64,000 nt of DNA from NCBI RefSeq assembly GCF_010726085.1, contig NZ_AP022560.1, forward strand, positions 2,666,001-2,730,000, in the 5' to 3' direction. The notes under the pieces were generated by a model. That model searched no databases. It was not told the DNA's origin and saw only the letters and a program-made list of their open reading frames with translations. Positions within the stretch are counted from its first letter, which is position 1, and each line of letters begins with the position of its first letter. Positions 1-8,950 of this stretch are shown in pieces. This stretch comes from Mycolicibacterium moriokaense (lineage in GTDB: Bacteria > Actinomycetota > Actinomycetes > Mycobacteriales > Mycobacteriaceae). The position numbers and the translations under genes were made by a program.

Positions 1-320
1 TCGAACGGCGTCACGTCCATCCCCAGCGCCGAACCGAACGTCAGCCAGTTGTCGCTGCCGTCGCCGCCGCCCATGTCGCCGCCGGGCGCGAACACGTCCC
101 CCGTACCGGTGATCAGCAGACCAGCCAGGTCGGGGTCGGCGTCAACGTGGCGGACGGCGTAGCGGATCCCGAAGTACATCGCGGGCGTCATCGCGTTGCG
201 GGCCTGCGGCCGGTCCAGCGTGCAGACGCCGAACGCGCCTTCCCGGGTGAAGCGCAGGTACGGCGTACCCAGCCAGTCGCCCTCCGGGGGTCGTGGTGCG
301 TTCGTCGTCTCGGTTGTCAT
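1..320 (-). CDS. Enoyl-CoA hydratase/isomerase family protein, partial at window edge
   Basis: The minus strand from the ATG at 320 reads [16 protein letters not shown] and stays open to base 1, so the gene continues beyond the window. The visible 106 residues show the crotonase pattern: a strand ending in TLDRPQARNAM at about residues 39-49, then LLITGTGDVFAPGGDMGG at about 76-93, which matches the oxyanion-hole segment of enoyl-CoA hydratases (usually G-x-x-F-x-x-G-x-D). Crotonases act on acyl-CoA thioesters in the cytoplasm; the substrate here cannot be told. Its ATG overlaps the ribokinase stop (ATGA), so the two genes form one operon. The N-terminal 20 residues before the crotonase fold are longer than in many relatives. 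Confidence 0.85.
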   Translation of the reverse strand, partial: MTTETTNAPRPPEGDWLGTPYLRFTREGAFGVCTLDRPQARNAMTPAMYFGIRYAVRHVDADPDLAGLLITGTGDVFAPGGDMGGGDGSDNWLTFGSALGMDVTPF

Positions 321-1198
321 AGATGTCCCTCGCTCGCCTTCCTGTTGGCCACCGCATCGTCGATGGCTTCGGCATATGGTGCACAATCACCTGCCCCCGG
401 CACCAGCGTCGACAACGCGCCCGCCGCGCACGCCCGCCGCAGCGCGGGCTCGTGCCCGTCCTGCCATGAGGCGGCCAGCACGCCGGCGAAGACGTCGCCG
501 GCCCCCGTGGTGTCCACCGGCGTGACGCGCGGTGCCGGCACGTCGAAGCGCTCGTCCTCACCGAGGTAACTGGCGCCGCGCCTGCCCCGGGTGATCACGA
601 GATGCGCTACGGGCCAGTGCCATTCACGCGCCTCCGCCTCGTTCACGACGACGACGTCGGCCAGTTCGGAGAGGGCGAGCAGATCGTGCGGCCGCGCACC
701 CGCAGGTGACGCGTTGACGATGACGGTCGCACCCGCGGTGCGCGCGACACGCGCCGCGGCGATCGCCGTGCTCACCGGGATCTCAAGTTGCAGCAGGACG
801 ACGTCGCTGTCGGCGATGACGCTGCGGACGTCGTCCGAGCCGACGGACAACTGCGCGTTGGCGCCCGGCGCGACCACGATGGAATTCTCGGCCGCGGCGT
901 CCACCACGATGACCGCCGTCCCGCTAGGCCCGGGCACCGTGACCACGCCGTCGAGGCCCACGTCATTGGCGATCAGATGGGCGCGAAGCCGCTCGGCCTC
1001 GGAGTCGCTGCCCAGCGCGGCGATCAGCTGCACGGCCGCCCCGGCCCGGGCGGCGGCCACCGCCTGATTGCCGCCTTTCCCGCCGGGTGACGACAGGAGC
1101 GACGACGCCAGAACGGTCTGGCCGGGCCGCGGCATGGCGTCCACGGTGAACGTGAGATCGGCGTTGACACTGCCCACGACACAGACCCGCGCGGTCAT
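317..1198 (-). CDS. rbsK: Ribokinase (PfkB family)
   Basis: A 293-residue PfkB-family sugar kinase that should phosphorylate ribose at O5 using ATP. The N-terminus carries the signature GSVNADLTF and [16 protein letters not shown] of ribokinases; the C-terminal PfkB signature with catalytic Asp is in [15 protein letters not shown]. Length is normal for the family. The ATG at 1198 is preferred over the upstream codon at 1207 because a TAGCTT -10 hexamer (1206-1211) lies seven bases before it and overlaps the upstream codon, implying a leaderless transcript. It is divergent from proA and overlaps the downstream crotonase gene by four bases. No ribose transporter or RbsD gene is visible next to it. 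Confidence 0.9.
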   Translation of the reverse strand: MTARVCVVGSVNADLTFTVDAMPRPGQTVLASSLLSSPGGKGGNQAVAAARAGAAVQLIAALGSDSEAERLRAHLIANDVGLDGVVTVPGPSGTAVIVVDAAAENSIVVAPGANAQLSVGSDDVRSVIADSDVVLLQLEIPVSTAIAAARVARTAGATVIVNASPAGARPHDLLALSELADVVVVNEAEAREWHWPVAHLVITRGRRGASYLGEDERFDVPAPRVTPVDTTGAGDVFAGVLAASWQDGHEPALRRACAAGALSTLVPGAGDCAPYAEAIDDAVANRKASEGHL

Positions 1199-1205
1199 AA
1201 CTGTC

Positions 1206-1211
1206 AAGCTA
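1206..1211 (-). promoter_or_regulatory. Predicted -10 element of leaderless rbsK promoter
   Basis: The minus strand reads TAGCTT followed by seven bases and then the ATG at 1198. The spacing fits transcription starting at or next to the initiation codon. Confidence 0.55.
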
Positions 1212-1259
1212 GCTCAGCCGTGCTACCTGACACGTGTCGAACGATGGAGAGAGGTTCGA

Positions 1260-1265
1260 TACGCT
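1260..1265 (+). promoter_or_regulatory. Predicted -10 element of leaderless proA promoter
   Basis: TACGCT followed by six bases and the ATG at 1272. No Shine-Dalgarno sequence lies in between, so a leaderless transcript is likely. A GACACGTGTC palindrome lies upstream at about 1229-1238. Confidence 0.55.
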
Positions 1266-1271
1266 GGCTTA

Positions 1272-2519
1272 ATGAGTGTGCAAGCCCCAGTGCTCACCGA
1301 CTTGCGCTCGCAGGTGCACGATGCCGCTCGACGGGCCCGCGTCGCGGCCCGCACTCTGGCGACCCTGAGCACCGAAGCCAAGAACCGCGCGCTGCACGCC
1401 GCCGCCGACGCCGTGCTCGCGAACGTGGACGGAATCCTCGCCGCCAACGCCCGCGATCTCGAGGCCGCCAAGGCTGCGGGCACGCCGGAAGCCATGCTCG
1501 ACCGGTTGGCGCTCAACCCCCAGCGCATCGACGGCATCGCCGCCGGGCTGCGTCAGGTCGCCGGCCTACCCGACCCGATCGGTGAGGTGTTGCGTGGCCG
1601 CACGCTGCCCAACGGTCTGCAGCTGCGCCAGCAGCGGGTGCCGCTCGGCGTGGTCGGGATCGTCTACGAAGGACGGCCGAACGTCACGGTCGACGCGTTC
1701 GGGCTGACGCTGAAGTCCGGCAACGCGGTGCTGCTGCGCGGCAGCTCGTCGGCGGCGCAGTCCAACGACGCGCTCGTCACCGCGCTACGTGGCGCGATGG
1801 CCGCCGAGGGGCTCGAACCGGACTCCGTACAGCTGCTGCCCAGCAGCGACCGCGCCAGCGTGACGCACCTGATCCAGGCCCGCGGTCTCGTCGACGTCGT
1901 GATCCCGCGCGGGGGAGCGGGACTCATCGACGCCGTGGTGCGCGACGCGCAGGTCCCTACCATCGAGACGGGTGTCGGCAACTGCCACGTCTACGTCCAC
2001 GAAGCGGCCGATCTCGATGTCGCGGAACGCATTCTGCTCAACGCGAAGACGCGTCGGCCCAGCGTGTGCAACGCCGCCGAGTCGCTGCTGATCGACGCCG
2101 CGATCGCCGACCACGCGCTGCCCCGGCTGACGAAGGCGCTGCAGGACGCCGGCGTGACAGTGCACGACAACCCGTCCGAGGATGAGCTGCGCGCGGAGTT
2201 CCTGTCGATGGACATCGCCGTCGCGGTGATCGACGGTCTCGACGCCGCGATCGACCACGTCAACGAATACGGCACCGGGCACACCGAAGCCATCGTGACG
2301 ACCAATCTTGCTGCTGCACAACGATTCACCGAACGGGTGGACGCCGCAGCGGTGATGGTGAACGCATCGACCGCGTTCACCGACGGCGAGCAGTTCGGTT
2401 TCGGCGCGGAAATCGGCATCTCCACCCAGAAGCTGCACGCCAGAGGCCCGATGGGCCTGCCCGAACTGACATCGACCAAGTGGATCGTGTGGGGAGACGG
2501 CCACACCCGGCCCGCGTGA
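1272..2519 (+). CDS. proA: Gamma-glutamyl phosphate reductase
   Basis: Catalyses NADPH-dependent reduction of gamma-glutamyl phosphate to glutamate-5-semialdehyde, the second step of proline synthesis. The 415-residue protein shows the ALDH-like fold with [19 protein letters not shown] (about 133-151), [18 protein letters not shown] (about 212-220) and the catalytic cysteine C266 in [13 protein letters not shown]. An upstream in-frame extension to 1068 exists but overlaps rbsK; the start at MSVQAPV is backed by the leaderless -10 at 1260. It is divergent from rbsK by 64 bp between coding regions (73 to the rbsK ATG), and 22 bp precede the moxR-like gene. Equivalent of M. tuberculosis Rv2427c. 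Confidence 0.97.
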   Translation: MSVQAPVLTDLRSQVHDAARRARVAARTLATLSTEAKNRALHAAADAVLANVDGILAANARDLEAAKAAGTPEAMLDRLALNPQRIDGIAAGLRQVAGLPDPIGEVLRGRTLPNGLQLRQQRVPLGVVGIVYEGRPNVTVDAFGLTLKSGNAVLLRGSSSAAQSNDALVTALRGAMAAEGLEPDSVQLLPSSDRASVTHLIQARGLVDVVIPRGGAGLIDAVVRDAQVPTIETGVGNCHVYVHEAADLDVAERILLNAKTRRPSVCNAAESLLIDAAIADHALPRLTKALQDAGVTVHDNPSEDELRAEFLSMDIAVAVIDGLDAAIDHVNEYGTGHTEAIVTTNLAAAQRFTERVDAAAVMVNASTAFTDGEQFGFGAEIGISTQKLHARGPMGLPELTSTKWIVWGDGHTRPA

Positions 2520-2541
2520 CCATGACCCGAGGAGAAACTCA

Positions 2542-3417
2542 GTGAGCGTCCCCGCACGCCCGGCACCGCTGTTCGCCGACATCGACGATGTCGCGAACAA
2601 GCTTGCCGAAACCGGCTACCTGCCCGACACCGCCACCGCCACAGCGGTATTCCTCGCCGACCGGCTCGGTAAGCCGCTGCTAGTCGAGGGTCCCGCGGGT
2701 GTGGGCAAGACCGAACTCGCCCGCGCGGTGGCCCAGGCCACCGGTTCGGGCCTGGTTCGGCTGCAGTGCTACGAAGGCGTCGACGAGGCGCGGGCACTCT
2801 ACGAGTGGAACCACGCCAAGCAGATCCTGCGCATCCAGGCCGGTTCCGGCGACTGGGATCAGACGAAAACCGATGTCTTCAGCGAGGAATTCCTGCTGAG
2901 CCGTCCACTGCTGACCGCGATCCGACGAATCGAGCCGACGGTCCTGCTGATCGATGAGACCGACAAGGCCGACATCGAAATCGAGGGTCTGCTGCTCGAG
3001 GTGCTCAGCGACTTCGCGGTAACCGTGCCGGAGCTGGGCACCATCACCGCCGAGCGCAAGCCGTTCGTTGTGCTGACGTCGAACGCGACGCGCGAGCTGT
3101 CCGAGGCGCTCAAGCGCCGGTGTCTGTTCCTGCACATCGACTTTCCCGATCCCGACCTGGAGCGGCGCATCCTGTTGTCGCGCGTGCCGGAGCTGCCCGA
3201 GCACATCGCCGAGGAATTGGTGCGCATCATCGGCGTGCTGCGTCAAATGCAGCTCAAGAAGCTGCCGTCGGTGGCGGAGACCATCGACTGGGCGCGCACG
3301 ATCCTGGCATTGGGGCTGGACACCATCACCGACGAGACCATCGCCGCGACCCTCGGGGTGGTGCTCAAACATCAGTCCGATCAGATCAAGGCGTCCGGCG
3401 AGCTAAGGCTGAACTGA
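2542..3417 (+). CDS. MoxR-family AAA+ ATPase (Rv2426c type)
   Basis: A 291-residue AAA+ ATPase thought to act as a chaperone for maturation of partner proteins. Walker A is GPAGVGKT at residues 50-57 and Walker B LLIDET at 135-140; the sensor-1 asparagine lies in VVLTSNATRE and an arginine-finger region in LKRRCLFLHIDFPDP. The GTG start at 2542 has the Shine-Dalgarno GGAG eight bases before it. Its TGA overlaps the ATG of the VWA gene by one base, the classic MoxR-VWA pairing, so the two proteins almost certainly work together. The target of the pair in mycobacteria is not known. Length equals that recalled for Rv2426c. Confidence 0.93.
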   Translation: MSVPARPAPLFADIDDVANKLAETGYLPDTATATAVFLADRLGKPLLVEGPAGVGKTELARAVAQATGSGLVRLQCYEGVDEARALYEWNHAKQILRIQAGSGDWDQTKTDVFSEEFLLSRPLLTAIRRIEPTVLLIDETDKADIEIEGLLLEVLSDFAVTVPELGTITAERKPFVVLTSNATRELSEALKRRCLFLHIDFPDPDLERRILLSRVPELPEHIAEELVRIIGVLRQMQLKKLPSVAETIDWARTILALGLDTITDETIAATLGVVLKHQSDQIKASGELRLN

Positions 3418-4862
3418 TGGCCGTCCGCCGAACCCGCCCGCCGCAACCATTGGCGCCGCACGGAATCCCCGGCCACCTGGTCGAGTTCGTCGAAGCGCTG
3501 CGCGGGCGCGGGATTTCGGTGGGCCCCTCCGAGACCGTCGACGCCGGACGGGTGATGTCGGTGCTCGGCCTCGGGGACCGCGAACAGCTGCGGGAGGGCA
3601 TCGCATGCGCGGTGCTGCGTCGCCCAGACCACCGCGAGACGTACGACGCGATGTTCGACCTGTGGTTCCCAGCCGCGTTGGGCGCCAAGACGATCACGCT
3701 CGAGGATGACGAGGCGGAGGGCTCGGACGAGGGGCTGCCACCCGAGGACGTCGATGCCATGCGTCAGGCGCTGCTGGACCTGTTGGAGCAGAACGAGGAT
3801 CTGGCCAATCTGGACGAGCGGCTGCAGCGGATGATCGCCCAGATCGTCGAGGCGTACGGCCGTTACAACTCGAGCCGCGGTCCGTCGTACTCGTCGTATC
3901 AGGCGCTCAAGGCGATGAATCTCGACGATCTCGAGGGCCGGCTGCTGGCGGGCCTGCTCGCCCCCTACGGCGACGAGCCGACGCCGACGCAGGAACAGAT
4001 CGCGAAAGCCATGGCGGCGCAACGCATCAACCAACTGCGCCGCATGGTGGAGGCGGAGACCAAGCGCCGTACCGCCGAGCAGCTGGGCCGCGATCATGTG
4101 CAGATGTACGGCGTGCCGCAGCTCGCCGAGAACGTGGAGTTCCTGCGCGCTTCCGGCGAGCAGCTGCGCCAGATGCAACGCGTGGTGAAGCCGCTGGCGC
4201 GCATGTTGGCGACGCGGCTGGCGGCGCGGCGGCGACGGTCGCGGCGGGGTGAGATCGACCTGCGCAAGACGCTGCGCAAGTCGATGTCCACCGGCGGCGT
4301 GCCGATCGACGTGGTGCTGAAGAAGCCGCACCCGGCCCGCCCCGAGCTGGTGGTGCTGTGCGACGTGTCCGGATCGGTGGCCGGCTTCAGCCACTTCACG
4401 TTGATGCTCGTGCACGCGCTGCGCCAGCAGTTCTCCCGGGTTCGGGTGTTCGCGTTCATCGACACCACCGACGAGGTGACCGAGCTGTTCGGGCCCGACG
4501 CTGACCTGGCAGTCGCCGTGCAGCGCATCACTCGTGAGGCCGGGGTGTACACCCGCGACGGTCACTCCGACTACGGGCACGCGTTCGTGTCGTTCATGGA
4601 GTCCTGGCCGAACGTGCTGTCGCCGCGCAGCTCCCTGCTGGTACTCGGCGACGGGCGCAACAACTACCGCAACCCCGAGACGGAGCTGCTGGCCCACATG
4701 GTCAACTCCGCCAGGCACGCGCACTGGCTCAACCCCGAGCCCCGGCACCTGTGGGGTAGCGGTGACTCCGCGGTGCCGCGCTATCAGGACGTCATCACCA
4801 TGCACGAATGTCGGTCCGCCAAGCAGCTGGCCTCGGTCATCGATGCGCTGCTGCCGGTCTGA
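3417..4862 (+). CDS. VWA-domain CoxE-like protein (Rv2425c type)
   Basis: A 481-residue protein with an N-terminal helical region rich in charged residues, a basic stretch RLAARRRRSRRGEIDLRK (about 267-284), and a C-terminal von Willebrand A domain starting at about residue 308. The metal-dependent adhesion site begins with DVSGS at 316-320, followed by further MIDAS-like Thr and Asp residues in FIDTTDEVTE and LVLGDGRNNYRNP. It is the partner of the upstream MoxR ATPase, with which it overlaps by one base (TGATG). By analogy with CoxD/CoxE and MoxR/VWA pairs it should help insert a cofactor or assemble a complex; the client is unknown. Confidence 0.9.
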   Translation: MAVRRTRPPQPLAPHGIPGHLVEFVEALRGRGISVGPSETVDAGRVMSVLGLGDREQLREGIACAVLRRPDHRETYDAMFDLWFPAALGAKTITLEDDEAEGSDEGLPPEDVDAMRQALLDLLEQNEDLANLDERLQRMIAQIVEAYGRYNSSRGPSYSSYQALKAMNLDDLEGRLLAGLLAPYGDEPTPTQEQIAKAMAAQRINQLRRMVEAETKRRTAEQLGRDHVQMYGVPQLAENVEFLRASGEQLRQMQRVVKPLARMLATRLAARRRRSRRGEIDLRKTLRKSMSTGGVPIDVVLKKPHPARPELVVLCDVSGSVAGFSHFTLMLVHALRQQFSRVRVFAFIDTTDEVTELFGPDADLAVAVQRITREAGVYTRDGHSDYGHAFVSFMESWPNVLSPRSSLLVLGDGRNNYRNPETELLAHMVNSARHAHWLNPEPRHLWGSGDSAVPRYQDVITMHECRSAKQLASVIDALLPV

Positions 4863-4875
4863 GCGTCGTCAGACC
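4856..4875. terminator. Small hairpin spanning two convergent stop codons
   Basis: GGTCTGA (4856-4862) and TCAGACC (4869-4875) pair perfectly around a six-base loop. The arms contain the stop codons of the VWA gene and of the convergent flavoprotein gene. With only seven pairs and no T run it is at best a weak bidirectional terminator. Confidence 0.4.
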
Positions 4876-6110
4876 AACGAAACAACGACCTCGCCGCCAT
4901 TCGGATCTGCATCCTCGACCAGCGACCAGGGTGCGCGGTAGACCCTGCCGGGTGCAGCAGGCCACGGCGTACGTTTGGTCGCCAGTGTCCGGCCGTCCTG
5001 CACCGCACGTAACCTTGGAAGCCGCCGGTATTCGTCGACCCAGAACAACAGGTCGCCACGCGGTGCCGCGCCCGACCCTGGGGAGACAAGCTGCGGCGCA
5101 ACCCATCTGAGGGGTCCAACAGCACGGATGCGGACGGGTTTGGCGGGCTCGTCCCGGCCTTGCAGCCACTTCGTGACGGTACCGGCCACGTGCCGACCGT
5201 CGAGGGCGGCACCGTCGGCGGTGTCGACGGGATGCAGCAGATTGCCGACGGCGAACACCCCGGCACGGCTGGTGCGCAGCGACGCATCGACGAGCGGCCC
5301 ACGGGTCGCGGGATCCATGTCGAGACCGCCGGTTCGTGCCAGTTCGTGGTCTGGAACCCAGTCGCCTGTGAACACGACGGTGTCGCAGTCAATGGTCTCC
5401 CGGACACCCGTTTCGATGTTCTCCACCACGACGGCGCGCACCCGGTCTTTGCCGCGAATGTCGACGACCCGGCTCCGGGTGAGCAGCGGGCCCTTCATCA
5501 ATAACCTTCCAGGAAACCGAAACGCCGCATAGGCCTCGGCGCGCGGATAGGCGCTGACCATCGCGACTGTGGCACAGCCGGATTCCCGCAGTGTCAGTAC
5601 CGCCGACCAGCTGACGAGTTCAGCACCGACGATCACTGCTCGGCTGCCTACTTTCGCGCGATGGAGGTGCACGAGGTTCTGCAACTGGCCGGTGGTGTAC
5701 ACACCGTCCGGCCGGTCACCGGGCACCAGACGCGCGGGCCTCGGCCGCTCTCGCGCCCCCGTGGCCAACACGACCGCGTCAGCGGTCACCGTGCGTACGC
5801 CGCGCGGCGACGTGATCTGCAGCGCTCTCTCACCCACCCAGCCGGTGACCATTGCCTCGGTCTCCAACGTGACGCCGACCTCCTGGGTCATGGCCGTCAG
5901 CCGCCGAGCGTAGGCGGGCCCGGAGATGAACCGTTTGAGATCGCGCATGCCGTAGCCGAGATGGTCGCTGTGGCGGGGGATTCCACCTGTTTCGGCCTCG
6001 CGTTCGATGACCAGGACTTCGCCGTCGATCTGTCTTGCCACGGTGGCAGCCGCGGTCAGACCCGACGGACCGCCCCCCACTATCGCCACGGCGACATGTT
6101 GTCCGGTCAT
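4869..6110 (-). CDS. GlpB/HcnB-like NAD(P)/FAD-dependent oxidoreductase
   Basis: A 413-residue flavoprotein. The N-terminal FAD motif is VAIVGGGPSGLTAAATVA (about 7-24) and a second nucleotide-binding region is AVIVGAELVSWSAVLTLRESG; the middle carries VVLATGARERPR and the C-terminal FAD contact GVFAVGNLLHPVDTADGAA. This layout matches the small-molecule oxidoreductases that pair with a GlpA- or SoxB-like subunit. The last 100 residues have no clear match. The ATG at 6110 overlaps the stop of the GlpA-like gene (ATGA), so the two subunits are probably made together and form a complex oxidising the phosphorylated product of the upstream kinase. No GlpC is present. Confidence 0.8.
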   Translation of the reverse strand: MTGQHVAVAIVGGGPSGLTAAATVARQIDGEVLVIEREAETGGIPRHSDHLGYGMRDLKRFISGPAYARRLTAMTQEVGVTLETEAMVTGWVGERALQITSPRGVRTVTADAVVLATGARERPRPARLVPGDRPDGVYTTGQLQNLVHLHRAKVGSRAVIVGAELVSWSAVLTLRESGCATVAMVSAYPRAEAYAAFRFPGRLLMKGPLLTRSRVVDIRGKDRVRAVVVENIETGVRETIDCDTVVFTGDWVPDHELARTGGLDMDPATRGPLVDASLRTSRAGVFAVGNLLHPVDTADGAALDGRHVAGTVTKWLQGRDEPAKPVRIRAVGPLRWVAPQLVSPGSGAAPRGDLLFWVDEYRRLPRLRAVQDGRTLATKRTPWPAAPGRVYRAPWSLVEDADPNGGEVVVSLV

Positions 6111-7501
6111 TGGGCACCGCATTGCGCGTCGAGGAGTGCGCGGGTGCGCGCTCCGCAGTAAAACCCTTGACAGCGACCGTTCATCACGCGGGTTCTCCTA
6201 CGCAGCCCGTCGAGGTCGGAGGGTGGGATCGGCGAGGAAAACGCGTCGCGAACCTCGCCAGCAGTCACACGTTCGCAGAAGCAGACGATGCGCCCGTATT
6301 CGGCGTCGGCCGCGATGCGGTCACCGTCCTGGTAGGGCCGGATACCCACGTGCTCACCGAGATTCGGCATGCTCGGTGGTGGAGGCAGATCCGGCCGGGG
6401 TGTCACATCGACGCCCGCGCCCTGTAGGAGTTCGGTCACGTACTCGCCGATGGCCATTCCCGATGTCAAACCGGTGGACCGGATGCCGCCAACCAACACG
6501 TAGCGGGCCTGCGAGTCGACCTCGATCAGGTAATCGTTGTGCTCGGTCGCCGCACGCAGCCCCGCGTAGGTCGCGGTGATCTCCTCTTCGAACAGCGGCG
6601 GTATCAATGCGCGTCCCTTGGACACCAGGAAGTCCAGGCCCTCTTCCGAAGTGCCTGTGGCGGTGCGGTCGTCGAGGTTCTCGGAAGTCGGACCGACCAT
6701 CACATTGCCGTATATCGTCGGGCTGACCAGCACGCCCTTACCCCGCGACGACGGCACGGCCAACACGATGACGGGAACCATCGGTCGGGTCAGCTTGTCG
6801 AAAACCAAGAGTTCGCCGCGCCGCGGCGTGACGGTGAAGCGGTGGTGGCCGAACTCGGCATCAAGGTAGTCCGAACCGAGTCCCGCCGCATTGACAACCC
6901 ATCGACCGTGGATCGCACCGCGGGTGGTGTGCAGCGTGGTGTGCTCCTTGCCGACGACGGCCCCCGTTACGCGGGCACCGCACAGCAGCCGCGCGCCACG
7001 CGTCACGGCGTCGGTCGCCAACGCCAGGTTCGTCGTCCAGGTGCAGATGATCGACTCGTCCGGCACCGTCAGCCCGGCCAGCGCACCGGGGCCGAGATCG
7101 GGAACCTGGCGATACACCTCGTCGGAGCTGACGATCTCGCAGCGGTGATACGAGTTTCGCTCGGCTTTTTCCTTAAGTCCTGGAAGAGCGCCGACCTCTT
7201 CGTCGGTCCATGCCACCAGGAGCGCCCCAGTGCGCTCGACGGGAATCCCGGTCTGCTGCGCGTAGTCGCCGAGTAGTTCGTAACCGCGTGCGACCAAACG
7301 TGATTCGAGCGTTCCCGGGGTGGCATCGAAGCCGGTGTGTAACAGTGCCGTGTTCGCCTTGCTGGTGCCGTCGCCGATGTCGTCACGCGCTTCGACGAGC
7401 GTTACCGAAAGGCTGGTGCCCGCCAAAGCGCGCGCGATTGCGCAACCCACGATGCCGCCACCCACCACGACGACGTCGGCCACATCGGAAGCTGTGTTCA
7501 T
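6107..7501 (-). CDS. GlpA-like FAD-dependent glycerol-3-phosphate dehydrogenase family protein with BFD-like Fe-S domain
   Basis: A 464-residue DAO-family flavoprotein. The FAD motif is VVVVGGGIVGCAIARAL near residue 10, followed by DIGDGTSKANTALLHTGFD, typical of anaerobic-type glycerol-3-phosphate dehydrogenases. The C-terminus (about 395-464) is a BFD-like [2Fe-2S] domain with cysteines in IVCFCERV and CQGFYC. The family oxidises glycerol-3-phosphate to dihydroxyacetone phosphate, but other phospho-polyols are possible. It is sandwiched between the kinase and the GlpB-like subunit with four-base ATGA overlaps on both sides. The start at 7501 is set by that overlap; an upstream in-frame start would run into the kinase. 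Confidence 0.85.
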   Translation of the reverse strand: MNTASDVADVVVVGGGIVGCAIARALAGTSLSVTLVEARDDIGDGTSKANTALLHTGFDATPGTLESRLVARGYELLGDYAQQTGIPVERTGALLVAWTDEEVGALPGLKEKAERNSYHRCEIVSSDEVYRQVPDLGPGALAGLTVPDESIICTWTTNLALATDAVTRGARLLCGARVTGAVVGKEHTTLHTTRGAIHGRWVVNAAGLGSDYLDAEFGHHRFTVTPRRGELLVFDKLTRPMVPVIVLAVPSSRGKGVLVSPTIYGNVMVGPTSENLDDRTATGTSEEGLDFLVSKGRALIPPLFEEEITATYAGLRAATEHNDYLIEVDSQARYVLVGGIRSTGLTSGMAIGEYVTELLQGAGVDVTPRPDLPPPPSMPNLGEHVGIRPYQDGDRIAADAEYGRIVCFCERVTAGEVRDAFSSPIPPSDLDGLRRRTRVMNGRCQGFYCGARTRALLDAQCGAQ

Positions 7502-8937
7502 GTGGACGTCGTCTCCCTCTGTGCCAGAACAGATTCCGCTGCCCGCTGCCATCGCGACAGATATTCGGCGGCGCGATCGTCGGTCCAGACCGGTTCGTAG
7601 GTGTGCTGCGGCGTCCAGTCACTGATCGCCTCCATGGTGTCTGCGTCCGGGTCGAGCGCCAGCCGCGCACAGGTCGCCGCGCCGAGGGCGGTGGCGTGCT
7701 GCGACGGGTAGACGTCGACGGGAATGCGGGCCAGGTCCGCTTGCGCCTGCATCAGTACCGCCGATTGCGTGAGGCCGCCGTCCACCCGTAATCGGGTCAG
7801 CGGCTGCCCCAGATCCGTCGCGACGAGATCGGCCAGCGCGGCTACCTGCGCGGCAATGCCCTCCAGCAGCGCGCGAACCAACTGTCCGCGACCGCTCGAC
7901 AACGTCATCCCACTGAAGGACGCGGTCGCCGCAGAGTCCCACCACGGCGCAGCCAGCCCGGCCAACGCAGGCACACACAACACACCGTCGCTGGAATCGG
8001 CTGCCACCGTGTCGATCTGATCGGCCGCTGGCACAAGCCCGAGATCTACGGCCCAGCGCACCGCGGACGCCGCCGTGTACACCTGACCGTCCACGCAGTA
8101 CGACGTGCGTCCGCGCAGCCGCCACGCCACGGAGGTGGTCAATCCCGTTGTCGACCGGGCGGGGTTGCCGCCGAGTTGGGCCAACAGGAAGGCGCCGGTG
8201 CCGAAGGTGCACTTGGCGTCACCGGGGGTCAGGCAGCTCTCGGCCAGCAGGGCGGCCTGTTGGTCGACGATGAGGCCGGCGACCGGAATCGACGGTCCGA
8301 ATGCGTCGGTGCTGCCTACGATCTCGTCGCTGCCGACTATCTCGGGCAGCTGTTCGTCGGCCAGGCCGAAGAGCTCGAGCAGTTCCTCGTCCCATTCGAC
8401 GGAGTCGAGCCCGAGCAGCAGCGAGCGGCTGGCGGTCGACGCGTCGGTGACAAACGCACCGCACAGGCGGTGCACCAACCAGGTGTCGGTGGTGGTGACG
8501 ACGCCCGCGGTGGTCAGATTCGCACGGATCCAGGACATCTTCGGTGCGGAGAAGTACGGGTCGAGCACGAGGCCGGTGCGTTGCGCGACGGCTTCCGCGG
8601 AAGCTGACAGCCCGGCGCAGATCGACTCGGCCCGCCGGTCTTGCCAGACGACGGCGGGTGTCAAGGGGTTACCGGTATCGCGGTCCCACGCGAGCACCGT
8701 CTCGCCCTGATTGGCGATGGCGACTGCGGACACGCCAACACCCGCCTGCGCCAAGGCTTGTCGTCCCGCAGACACGACAGAGTCGTACAACGCCTCGGGA
8801 TCCTGCTCGACGCCGCCGCCCGGAAGGTACTCGGCCCGCACGCCCACCTCGGCGATCGATACCAAGCGCCCGACTTCGTCGACCACGATGGCCTTGGTGC
8901 CGGACGTGCCTTGGTCGATCGCCAGGTAGTGCTGCAT
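7498..8937 (-). CDS. FGGY-family carbohydrate kinase, glycerol kinase-like
   Basis: A 479-residue kinase with the phosphate-binding N-terminus IDQGTSGTKAIVVDEVG, the substrate region NQGETVLAWDRDTGNPLTPA followed by VVWQDRRA, and the C-terminal LRVDGGLTQSAVLMQAQADL ATP-binding loop. The order of motifs resembles glycerol kinase (GlpK has NQRET and IVWQDRRT), but the first motif has SGTK where GlpK usually has TSSR, so the substrate may be another polyol. The start at 8937 has a GGAG Shine-Dalgarno and lies 13 bases after the permease stop. It is the second gene of the operon permease-kinase-GlpA-like-GlpB-like. Confidence 0.85.
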   Translation of the reverse strand: MQHYLAIDQGTSGTKAIVVDEVGRLVSIAEVGVRAEYLPGGGVEQDPEALYDSVVSAGRQALAQAGVGVSAVAIANQGETVLAWDRDTGNPLTPAVVWQDRRAESICAGLSASAEAVAQRTGLVLDPYFSAPKMSWIRANLTTAGVVTTTDTWLVHRLCGAFVTDASTASRSLLLGLDSVEWDEELLELFGLADEQLPEIVGSDEIVGSTDAFGPSIPVAGLIVDQQAALLAESCLTPGDAKCTFGTGAFLLAQLGGNPARSTTGLTTSVAWRLRGRTSYCVDGQVYTAASAVRWAVDLGLVPAADQIDTVAADSSDGVLCVPALAGLAAPWWDSAATASFSGMTLSSGRGQLVRALLEGIAAQVAALADLVATDLGQPLTRLRVDGGLTQSAVLMQAQADLARIPVDVYPSQHATALGAATCARLALDPDADTMEAISDWTPQHTYEPVWTDDRAAEYLSRWQRAAESVLAQRETTST

Positions 8938-8950
8938 CAGTCGATCTCCA

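Noticed and set aside
3381..4805. A 474-codon minus-strand frame opposite the VWA gene
   Set aside because: Histidine- and arginine-rich shadow of the VWA gene; no start signal or domain.
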